Assembly (NCBI RefSeq): GCF_027943255.1 | Contig: NC_072892.1 | Span: forward strand, 18,995,792-19,059,791 | Direction of reading: 5' to 3' | Length of the DNA stretch: 64,000 bases | Source of the DNA: Anastrepha obliqua | Lineage: Eukaryota > Arthropoda > Insecta > Diptera > Tephritidae | Part shown: in pieces, positions 55,504 through 64,000 of the stretch | Position numbering within the stretch: position 1 is the first letter of the stretch | How the letters are laid out: every line of letters begins with the position of its first letter | The notes under the pieces: generated by a model | Seen by the model: the letters and a program-made list of their open reading frames with translations, nothing else | Told to the model about the DNA's origin: nothing | Database searches by the model: none | Made by a program: the position numbers and the translations under genes

Positions 55504-55629
55504 ATGCTCATCACAGCGTTTATGCAGTTCCGGGATGTTATTTTGAGCAATAAATACTTTAAGTGACTACCTAAAAGGATTATTTGTTTAAATGTGGAAC
55601 GACTTGGACGATAACGAAAATAAATTTAA

Positions 55630-56353
55630 GGGGCTAGCGGTGGTCAGAGGCCCGAAAAAATGATGATTTTCACGAATTTTTTTTATTTCATTTAATTTTT
55701 TTTGCTAGTCAATTACTTTATTTTACAAAAACAAAAACATAGCATTAAGACCTCAGGTTTGGACTTGACTTTGGGAAATTTTCAAAAAGAAATTAATAAT
55801 TCTAAAAGTTGTCGCTGTTTGTGTGGAGCCCGTTTCTCCAGAAGTCTCTTGCGGTGATCATCACAAGTCCTTAGAGATTCAACTAAAATCAATCGGACAA
55901 GAGAAATTAATTTTATTATTAGATAATCTTGTGCTTGATCGAAGCTTTTTTTTCAAAATTAATAATATGGCGCCCTCAGCAAATATTTTTCAAATTTTCG
56001 AGAAAAAATTAATTGCTTAAAAAAATTGAAATTTTTGAAAAACAAATCCTTCGATCAGGCACGAGTTTTTTATGCTTTTCAAAAGCAATATAAATTTTAT
56101 TGAAATTTACCGAGCGTTTTTTAAGTTACAGGCATCACCAGTTCAAAAAACATAGTTTTGAGAAAAACGCATTTAAAGTTTTGCTAACGAGCTCCGGAGC
56201 GCCCGAGCGCCCTTTGTTAATTGTTGAACAACTCGAAAAGTATTTGTCGGACTCACTTCAAATTTTCACACAATATTTTTAAGATGTTATACTTTAAGAA
56301 AATGCAAAAAAAACACATCAAATTTTTTGAAAATTCTGACTACCCCTAATCCC
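55630..56353 (+). mobile_element. TTAA-flanked element (piggyBac-type MITE), 724 bp
   Basis: Flanked by TTAA at 55626-55629 and 56354-56357. Ends are GGGGCTAGCGGTGGTCAGAG and the complement of GGGATTAGGGGTAGTCAGAA. Related along its length to 25733-26451 in opposite orientation. No protein coding. Confidence 0.8.
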
Positions 56354-56357
56354 TTAA

Positions 56358-57197
56358 ATATGTTTACACGAGTATGTCCTGCACTGGTAGACGGAGCGAT
56401 CCGAACACAGGGAACTTTTGATACTTTAACACCGACAGCTTTTTTCGCAAAAATTTCTGACTGCTCATCGTTATGGTTCACCTGAACCATCATTGGGAAA
56501 TATTGACAACTCATTTCCAAACTGTGTGTTTGATGTAAGTTGGTGCAAAAGTTCGCGACACGCCTTCAACCTCAATAACTTAGTATTTCTTACTGCTGAG
56601 AACCCGTTTCGTGAGTCTGTTAAACTTTTTGATGAGGTTAAAGACTTAAACTTTTTGGTTAACGGAGGTTTGTTCGCATAATCCGCAAACGATCTAGGAA
56701 AATTACGGCAAAAAGTATTTGTGTTTTCCGAATCAAGCCAGGTTAGCCCGAATTAGCCACTATATCGCTATTATAAAAAAAAAGAAAAGCGTTTTTTTTC
56801 ATTTTGTCTCAATTTTTAAAAAGAAGCTCGTACTTGAACCTAATTCTGATATCTAATTGAATTTTCTCATTACACAGAAGCGCACGTGATTCCCCTGACT
56901 ACTTATAAATGTCGCAAGTGCTTCCTGCCAGTCAGGCAAAATAAAATCATAAGAAATGATCAACACAAACCCTATGCAATAAGCCAGCTCGCATTACAAT
57001 TTCAATGATTCATCAATTTTCAGAAAAGTAGTTGTAGTTACCGTCTAATGCGTTTAATTGCACTCTGTTGCGCATTCAAGATAATTGCGTTGAATTGCGA
57101 ATTGCAAAAAAGTCAGCTTTTGTTTCAAAGCGTGTGAATTTAATTGAATAATTAAGTTACTAAAATCGCTTGCAAGTCTAAAGTTTTAAGAAATTAC
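56358..57197. other. Gap, unidentified short open frames
   Basis: 56287-56520 (minus, 77 codons, NHNDEQSEIFAKKAVGVKVS) and 56493-56681 (plus, 62 codons) are open but not recognised. Nothing else is supported. Confidence 0.35.
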
Positions 57198-58083
57198 AGG
57201 GTATGACATTCGAAGTGTAACCAATTAAAAAGGCCATAAATTTAGTTTGGAAAATTACTTTTATTCTATTCAAAGTAAAAATTGTGTGAAAATAATACAA
57301 AATTAAGAATCAATTTATGTACTTTGGCTCGATATGACCGCCTTTTGCCTTGACTATGGCCTTGAGACGGTCCAAAAACGAATCGCAAGCTGCCCGAATG
57401 TGACGTGCAAGTGTTTTGGCCCACTCGCGGACAGTCTTTTTTTTCAGCACCTCGAGACAGGTGAAGCTTTTATTTCGGACCTTACTCTCCAAAATGACCC
57501 AAAGAGAATAATACTTCGGATTGGCGTCCAGTGAATTTGAGAGCCATTGCGTGGACGTTATGAATTTCGGAACATTGTTTTTTAGCCATTTTTGGTTCAC
57601 TCGAGCTTTGTGAGACGGTCCCGAGTCTTGTTGAAACATCCATGGTTTGCCACCAAAATGTTTGTCTGCCCACTGCTTCAAAGCAACTTCCAGAATACTT
57701 TCCCGATAATATTTTGCATTAAAATCGACGCCAGGCTCGATGAAAACGATTGGAGAGCGCCCATCTGCGGTTACAGCGACCCAAACCATTACCTATGGCG
57801 GGTGCTGCCTTCTGGTGGCCAATCGATGACTCAAATTCTCCTATCAATGGTCTGTCAAATAAACCCTATCTTTGTGGGAGTTTACGAGTTGCTCAATTTC
57901 AAAAATTGTCCCGTCAGAAAACACAATGCTCGGAAATTGAATGCTTCGGCCAAGCGAAATAACTCCATCGCTCTCTCAAATCTAACTTGTTGCTGCTTTG
58001 TGTGAGACCACGCGCCTTTTAGATCTTGGAAGGCTTCACTTTGAGATCGTTTTTCAGTATGCGGCGGATGCTACGGTCAGATA

Positions 58084-59396
58084 CAGGGTGGCTGATGAAA
58101 GCCGCTACCAAAAAAAAATTGAATAACTTTTTTTCTTTTTAAGTTATCTGTTCCATTTTTGTTTTAATTTGAAGATTGATCTTTAAAATTTATTAAAATG
58201 GATAACTGGGACACGCAAACAAGAATTTGGATAGTCCGCCGCTATCACGCACTGGAGTCCGTAGTTTTGGTACAGAGAGAGTACTGGCGGATGTTTGGCG
58301 GCGATCCCCCGAGCAGATGGACCATAATAAGACTGGTGAATAATTTTGCTGAGCAAGGAACAGTCGCAAGAAGGCCTTATCATCGAAACCCACCAGTTCG
58401 GACGGAGGAAACGATCGCTGCTGTAGCTGCAGCTATACAAAACAATCCAAGGGTTTCAACAAGAAGCTTATCTGCTCAACTTGGTGTCAGCCGACAGTCT
58501 TTGCAAACAATAATGCACAAAGATTTAGACTTATTTCCCTACAAAATTCAAATGGTTAACAAACTGAATGCAGCAGACTTGCCGATTCGCTTGGAATTTT
58601 GCCAGAAGATCCTGCAAATGGTGGAAGAAGACCAAAACATGTTAAACTGCCTTTTCATGTCTGATGAGGCCCATTTCGATTTAAACGGCAATGTGAACAA
58701 ACAAAATTGTCGAATATGGAGTACTTCTAACCCACAGATACTCCACGAGACGGAATTGCATCCTCTTCGCGTGACAGTGTGGTGTGCGGTTTCTTCACGC
58801 TGTATTGTCGGGCCTTATTTTTTTGAAGAATATGGTCACACCGTTACGGTTACTGGAGACCGTTATTTGAAAATGCTGAAAGAATTTTTCTATCTAGAAC
58901 TACGCCGAAAGAGAATTCCTTTCAACTCTGTGTAGTTTCAACAAGATTGGGCAACGTTTCACATAGCCCAGACTGTTATGACAGAGTTGCGACGAAAATT
59001 TCCCAATAAACAGATTTCAAGAAACTCCGAATTTTGTTGGCCCCCCAGGTCGCCTGACCTTACTGCACCTGACTTTTTTTGTGGGGTTTATGTAAACAAG
59101 AAGTTTATAAAACAAAGACAACAAATTTGGATGAACTAAAACAATCCATTCGGCAACAATTGCGGCTATTCCTGTCGCAACTCTCAAAGCAGCAATGAAC
59201 AACTTTTTACTAAGATGCCGCACTTGTGTCAACGAGCATGGGGGCATTTAAATTCAATTATTTTTAAAACTATATTAGTTAAGCTACATTTAATAAAATT
59301 TAATGACCTTCAACTTGAAAAAAATAAATGAATTCCATACACTAAAAAAAAAGTTATTTGAGTTTCTTAATGTAACAAAATTCATCAGCCACCCTG
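58084..59396 (+). mobile_element. D,D41D element, full length (1313 bp), copy B, nested
   Basis: Flanked by TA at 58082-58083 and 59397-59398. Ends and length are identical in layout to copy A at 29416. Inserted in the D,D37D element. Confidence 0.92.
58198..59250 (+). pseudogene. D,D41D transposase, copy B, C-terminal lesions
   Basis: Open from MDNWDTQTRIWIVRRYHALE to PFNSV at 58932, then TAG (58933-58935) replaces tryptophan just before FQQD. Soon after, glycine following the catalytic aspartate is replaced (QQDW) and single-base losses shift the frame near 59080 and 59150. The N-terminal 245 residues, including the helix-turn-helix and FMSDEAHFDLNGNVNKQN, are intact where copy A is broken. 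So the two copies carry different lesions. Confidence 0.9.
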
Positions 59397-59669
59397 TATT
59401 ATCAGTTCCTTCGCCATTTGATTGGCACTTCGTCGGGGATTTCGCTCAACTCGCTTCTTCACTTTTGTAACCATTTCGCGTGACGTCGCCCATCTGTCTT
59501 TCGTCTCTGACTCCCAGCGCTCTTTCCATATTTGTAGTGTGCGTGCCCTAATTTGGTGTCTTGCAAATGTGTGGTCCACTATGGCGTTTGTCGTGACCTT
59601 TTTAAGGATCCACAGTTCTCTTCATTCTCTCGGTAAATAGTAAAGGAGAAAATAAAACTACGCATCTTC

Positions 59670-60160
59670 TTCTTAATTGGCGCCATAACCGCTTACCCGA
59701 TTCTGGCCGAGATTAACAAAGCGCGCCAGTCGTTTCATTCTCGTGCTAACCGGCGCCAATTGGACACACCAAGTGAAGCCAAGTCCTTCTCCACCTGATC
59801 TTTCCAACGCAGAGGAGGCCTTCCTCTTCCTCTGCTACCACCAGCTGGTACCGCATCGAATACTTTCAAAGCCGGAGCGTTTGTATCCATTCGAACGACA
59901 TGACCCAGCCAACGAAGCCGCTGGATTTTTATTCGCTGCGCTATGTTTATGTCGTCGTAAAGCTCATACAGCTCATCGTTCCATCGCCTACGATATTCGC
60001 CGTTGCCAATGTGCAAAGGTCCAAAAATCTTACGCAGAATCTTTCTCTCAAACACTCCAAGCGTCGCTTCATCGGATGTTATCATCGTCCACGCTTCTGC
60101 GCCATAGGACGTTAGGACGGGCATGATGAGAGCCTTGTAGAGTGTTAGTTTTGTTCGTCG
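59670..60160 (-). pseudogene. RTE-like LINE fragment (reverse transcriptase C-terminus)
   Basis: The minus strand has an open 129-codon stretch: MPVLTSYGAEAWTMITSDEA, VFERKILRKIFGPLHIGNGE, YRRRWNDELYELYDDINIAQ, IKIQRLRWLGHVVRMDTNAP and GRGRPPLRWKDQVEKDLA. This is the C-terminal tail of an RTE-type ORF2 as commonly seen in insects. It is truncated at its 5' end near 60160. A related older fragment lies at 18400-18930. Confidence 0.75.
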
Positions 60161-60162
60161 AG

Positions 60163-61205
60163 AGATTACGTATCGCCACTCATGAAATACTCTCTAAGGA
60201 GCCGATAAAGTATCTTGGCTTGATAATAGACAGGCGACTTAGATACAAGAAGTACCTATGTATCTGCGGTAAGCGCAAGAGCTGATGTTATCAGGGGAGC
60301 GCTAACACTAATGTTGTCTAATATTGGCGGCCCGCAAGGCAGCAGAAGACGTGTAGACGTTGTAGACTCCGTAGTCTTTTACGCTGCCCCGATATGGGCC
60401 GGACCTAAAACGTCCAGCATACAGTATGCAGCACAGGTACTTCGCCGAAGTGCAATAAAGGTGGGGTGTGGCTACAGAACGGTCTCGAGAGATGCAATAG
60501 GCGTTATCGCGGGCAAACTACCAGCTGACATTTAGGCAAAGGCCGTCTCTATGGCAGGCGACGGGCTAAGCCGTCATTAGAAGAATGGCAAAACAGAGAG
60601 GATTCGTGAACTAACGGTCGTTGGACTCATAGGCTTATCTCAAATATTAGCCAATGGGTGACCAGGGCACACGGAGACGATGACTACTATCTCACCCAAA
60701 TACTGAGTGGTCACGGTTGTTTTTTGGAGTACCTCTTCGATTCCCCCCAAACTGCAACAACGCGATACAAAGTGTGGAACACGTATTCTTCTATGTACTG
60801 CGATCGTTTCAGAGAGGACAAATCACAGACGCCTGAGCTTAGTGCTCAAGACAGTATAAGACTACGACATATCGATAATACTTACGACACCTTTCCGATG
60901 TTCCATTTGCTGCAGAACCACTTATGAAGTGGAAGCAATAGATACTATCGATAGCGTGTAACCTCCATACGCCCATGTGAAAGGAACTTGGACGCAGCTA
61001 CCTGATGTGTCAATAGACATAAACGCGGCTCCACCTTGACGAAATGTTACCACAGTCCCAGGATGGAATTCAGCCGATAAGGAGAGTTGTTATAGTATTA
61101 GTGGGAGCATGCCCCACATACTACTAGTGCAATGGCACTTTTGATGATGTTTATGACATTTTGATTTTAACCTCCTTAAAAAAAGAAAAAAAAAACAAAA
61201 AAAAC
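60163..61205 (+). pseudogene. R1-clade LINE fragment with poly(A)-like tail
   Basis: Frames read EPIKYLGLIIDRRLRYKKY (about 60200), GGPQGSRRRVDVVDSVVFYA (60325), SAIKVGCGYRTVSRDAIGVI (60450), then DDYYLTQILSGHGCFLEYLF (60672). These align with the element at 3435 (KYLGVLIDHRLNF, NRRRLLNTVVSSILLYAAPA, FRTVSEDTIMVIAGLL, YHLTQILTGHGCFKSYLY). The knuckle region is lost. It ends at CTCCTTAAAAAAAG near 61175 with an A-rich tail to 61205, immediately before the hexamer array. Confidence 0.8.
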
Positions 61206-61223
61206 AAAGCTCTGTAGTGGTGG

Positions 61224-62264
61224 GTGTTAATGTTACTGTTAATGTTAATGTTAATGTTAATGTTAATGTTAATGTTAATGTTAATGTTAATGTTAATGTT
61301 AATGTTAATGTTAATGTTAATGTTAATGTTAATGTTAATGTTAATGTTAATGTTAATGTTAATGTTAATGTTAATGTTAATGTTAATGTTAATGTTAATG
61401 TTAATGTTAATGTTAATGTTAATGTTAATGTTAATGTTAATGTTAATGTTAATGTTAATGTTAATGTTAATGTTAATGTTAATGTTAATGTTAATGTTAA
61501 TGTTAATGTTAATGTTAATGTTAATGTTAATGTTAATGTTAATGTTAATGTTAATGTTAATGTTAATGTTAATGTTAATGTTAATGTTAATGTTAATGTT
61601 AATGTTAATGTTAATGTTAATGTTAATGTTAATGTTAATGTTAATGTTAATGTTAATGTTAATGTTAATGTTAATGTTAATGTTAATGTTAATGTTAATG
61701 TTAATGTTAATGTTAATGTTAATGTTAATGTTAATGTTAATGTTAATGTTAATGTTAATGTTAATGTTAATGTTAATGTTAATGTTAATGTTAATGTTAA
61801 TGTTAATGTTAATGTTAATGTTAATGTTAATGTTAATGTTAATGTTAATGTTAATGTTAATGTTAATGTTAATGTTAATGTTAATGTTAATGTTAATGTT
61901 AATGTTAATGTTAATGTTAATGTTAATGTTAATGTTAATGTTAATGTTAATGTTAATGTTAATGTTAATGTTAATGTTAATGTTAATGTTAATGTTAATG
62001 TTAATGTTAATGTTAATGTTAATGTTAATGTTAATGTTAATGTTAATGTTAATGTTAATGTTAATGTTAATGTTAATGTTAATGTTAATGTTAATGTTAA
62101 TGTTAATGTTAATGTTAATGTTAATGTTAATGTTAATGTTAATGTTAATGTTAATGTTAATGTTAATGTTAATGTTAATGTTAATGTTAATGTTAATGTT
62201 AATGTTAATGTTAATGTTAATGTTAATTTTAATGTTAATGTTATTGTTAATGTTAATGTTAATG
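61224..62264 (+). repeat. GTTAAT hexanucleotide satellite, about 1.04 kb, about 173 copies
   Basis: A near-perfect (GTTAAT)n array. The central run from about 61237 to 62226 shows no mismatch; variants (GTTACT, TTTAAT, GTTATT) occur only at the edges. Because no hexamer frame contains a stop on either strand, long artificial open frames of two-residue repeats appear (VN, ML, LT, NI); these are not genes. Bordered on the left by an R1 tail and on the right by about 100 bp of unique sequence. Confidence 0.97.
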
Positions 62265-62504
62265 CCATTAACGTTCTCTGGTTTAGCTAAAGTAGCTGCT
62301 GTTTTGTCATTAGGAGTTACCGCCACCGCAGTAGCGTGCACATCGGCAATCACATCAGCATAAGAGACGGGGGCGATCAGTATCATTAATAGGCCTTTTT
62401 CAGAATTTTGATTTATTTCATCGTGACCTAACTTATTAGCATTTGATTACCCACTTCGTATCTCACTTCTTGAAAAAGCTCTTCAACTGAATTTTAACTG
62501 CCGC
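62265..62504. other. Short unique flank between the hexamer array and the EcKL duplication
   Basis: An open frame (GLAKVAAVLSLGVTATAVAC) continues for about 30 codons out of the hexamer array on the plus strand, but it has no independent support. Confidence 0.4.
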
Positions 62505-64000
62505 CAATGCACTGAAAAGCTTTCCACCTTCGCTAATATGCATCAGCCATTCAATGTTTTTCCGCATTTCGAGCGACAATTTCAAGAGATCAACAATACT
62601 AGTTTGTGTTATTCGCTTTTGTCAGCTTAAATGGGTGAAATTACAAATCCAAACGAAAACTTACGCATTCCCAAGTCGATAAATGCAGACTATTTTGTAA
62701 AAGTGTTGGAGAAAGATGGAGAGGACTATGCAGAGATCTCTAAGTTTACAGCGGTTGCAGCCACACCCCCAGGTGAGAACTTCACTTCCGTTATGTTGCG
62801 CATACACCTGGATTTAGTTTTGAAAGGTAAGTGGACGCGCGCTAAAGATGATGGCGTTTTCTCTTCCGGTTCTCCACGTATTGGATCGGATTTGATATTT
62901 TTTCTTTCATTTTTCTCATATTTGTCGTCTGATATTAGCAACCGCATAGTGTAAAAAGTGAATAAGTGATTTTGATGAGATTTTACAATAATTTGAAAGA
63001 TTTTAGTCCAAAACTGTGAGCGTGCGGTAAATTTTTAAAATCAAAAACTGTTATTTCTTCATTTCCTGTGCACTGAGCTTGGTTTTCACTTCCTTCTGTG
63101 AAGTATACAAAATTCCGCCCTCTCACCGATCTGAAAGCAACTTAAAGCTAATTTTCAATATCAGAAAGAAACTTTTATCAAGAAAACGAAACGCCATTAA
63201 TTTCCATTTGTAGTTGCTTTGTAGTTGCACACTGTGGTTTAATACATATTTACCTACTTATTAGATGGGTCGAAAAAGCACAAAACGTACGTAATGAAAA
63301 CAATGCTGGATGACGATTGCGGTGGCCGCGAAATTAAAAATTTGAATTATTTTCCCAAAGAATTGGAAATGTACGCCAAGTTCTTACCCGCTTTCGAGAA
63401 ACTGTACAAAGATGCCGGCAAGCCAGTGAAACTTGCCCCTCGTTGCTTACTCACGGAAGCCAGAGATAATCGGATTAACTTCGTATTCGAGGACTTGATC
63501 CCCAAGGGCTTCGTAAACGCTGATCGCAGAAAGGGCTTGAATATGGATGGGATGCGTCGAACGTTACAAAAGCTGGCGGAGTTTCATGCTGCATCAGTGG
63601 TATATTTCGAAAAGAACGGGCCTTATCCCGAAAACTTTAAATTTAGCTTTGCTAAAGAAAATGGTTACGAATCGTTCAAGAGAGTTTTCGACGTAAAGGT
63701 TGTTCAATTCAAAGAAGCGATGGTAACGTGGGGCTTGAAAGATGCTGACAAATATTTGGAAAAGTTTGTGAGTAACTGAATACGATTTGTCAAATATCAG
63801 ATATTTATTTTTTTAATGATACTCCACTTGCAGCCTACCTTTGATCAGTATTGGAAATGCATTAGGCGTATGTTCGCTACCGCAGAAAACTCGTTCAACG
63901 TGCTGAATCACGCCGACTGCTGGAGCAGTAATGTGATGTACTCGTATCGGGAAAATGGCACAGTTGACGATACACTTCTGATCGATTATCAAATTTGTAA
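62505..64000 (+). repeat. Right arm of the inverted EcKL duplication
   Basis: Matches 10821-12306 in inverted orientation across flank, exons and introns. Intron 1 is 438 nt and intron 2 is 66 nt in both arms. It continues beyond the right window edge. Confidence 0.9.
62631..64000 (+). CDS. Ecdysteroid-kinase-like protein (EcKL), 5' part, runs off the window
   Basis: Exon 1 is 62631-62826, exon 2 is 63265-63767, and exon 3 starts 63834 and is cut by the window end. All splice sites correspond to those of the gene at 10332-12190. The start MGEITNPNENLRIPK is identical. Exon 1 differs from its twin at three bases, each changing an amino acid (W16S, S18N, E23V); exon 2 differs by a mix of silent and replacement changes. 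The catalytic loop is NHADCWSSN, with HAD in place of the usual HGD, followed by a DYQ motif. No frame lesion is seen in the visible part. Expected function as for the twin: an EcKL small-molecule kinase of unknown substrate. Confidence 0.9.

Larger units (their letters stand above)
57310..59610 (-). pseudogene. D,D37D transposase, split and mutated
   Basis: The N-terminal part (59579-59399) has WATSREMVTKVKKRVERNPR and SANQMAKEL. After the inserted element, 58083-57310 gives SDRSIRRILKNDLKVKPSK, then a decayed first catalytic block and MVWVAVTADGRSPIVFIEPG. Next come KPWMFQQDSGPSHKARVNQK (second aspartate, about 57640) and FITSTQWLSNSLDANPKYYSLW. At the third position, 37 residues after the second aspartate, aspartate has become tyrosine. 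The insertion falls within the helix-turn-helix region. Dead. Confidence 0.8.
57198..59640 (-). mobile_element. D,D37D (maT-like) element, split by a D,D41D insertion
   Basis: The left end at 57198 reads CAGGGTATGACATTCGAAGT, preceded by TA, and is related to the ends of the copy at 6138. The body continues on the right of the insert (58084-59396) to about 59640. The right end is missing, next to an RTE-like fragment. The element is in minus orientation. Confidence 0.8.

Noticed and set aside
61224..62264. Telomere repeat
   Set aside because: The unit is not TTAGG, Diptera do not use short telomerase repeats, and a single-copy gene follows directly.
61090..62386. Long ORFs of 350-410 codons on both strands
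   Set aside because: They are translations of the stop-free GTTAAT repeat into two-residue repeats, not proteins.

Overview
This window looks like gene-poor, transposon-rich nuclear DNA of a higher fly. A tephritid fruit fly is my best guess. The grounds are an ecdysteroid-kinase-like (EcKL) gene family with mostly very short introns, many D,D41D and D,D37D mariner-type elements, R1-, jockey- and I-type LINE fragments, ACAY microsatellites, and a tRNA-derived SINE of a type I associate with tephritids. The species assignment is inference. There is no bacterial content, no rRNA or CRISPR, and no free-standing tRNA gene that I can see.

Only three host genes are convincing, all EcKL (CHK kinase-like) small-molecule kinases. 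One is a complete 4-exon gene on the minus strand at 10332-12190. A complete 3-exon paralog lies on the plus strand at 54093-55503. A third gene enters at 62631 on the plus strand and runs off the right edge. The first and third are close inverted duplicates: introns 1 and 2 have the same lengths (438 and 66 nt) in both, and the similarity runs past the start codons into the upstream DNA. The genes sit like islands in about 50 kb of nested mobile DNA.

Layout: 1-851 old mariner; 1184-2115 D,D41D deletion derivative; 3435-4957 R1-clade LINE inserted in an ACAY repeat; 6138-7314 broken D,D37D element; 8535-9860 D,D37D foldback; 10332-12190 EcKL; 13850-17118 probable Helitron carrying a 2.6-kb higher-order satellite; 18400-20507 RTE-like fragment and Tc1-like element; 21300-23383 decayed transposase-like gene; 24235-24775 PIF/Harbinger remnant; 25645-27494 nest of TTAA-flanked elements; 28670-32200 LINE tail, a D,D41D element and a Tc1 remnant; 32614-36235 Tc1 element holding a jockey LINE that itself holds a SINE, cut off by a long-inverted-repeat element; 36240-37775 LINE with RNase H; 38676-43485 arthropod TE-like gene split by a 3.15-kb TIR element encoding an XPG/FEN-like nuclease; 44826-53500 LINE ends, Helitron remnant, mariner, SINE, TTAA element and D,D41D element; 54093-55503 EcKL; 55630-61205 TTAA element, D,D37D element split by a D,D41D element, and RTE/R1 fragments; 61224-62264 hexanucleotide satellite; 62631 onward EcKL.

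The most interesting items are the TIR/3-bp-TSD element with the XPG/FEN-type nuclease (39322-42474), which I suspect is Academ-related, and the TTAA-element nest for which this same window also holds the matching empty site. The Helitron-with-satellite, the D,D37D hairpin, the pure GTTAAT array and the inverted EcKL duplication are also worth a second look. Family names are recognised from memory of motifs, and no searches were run.
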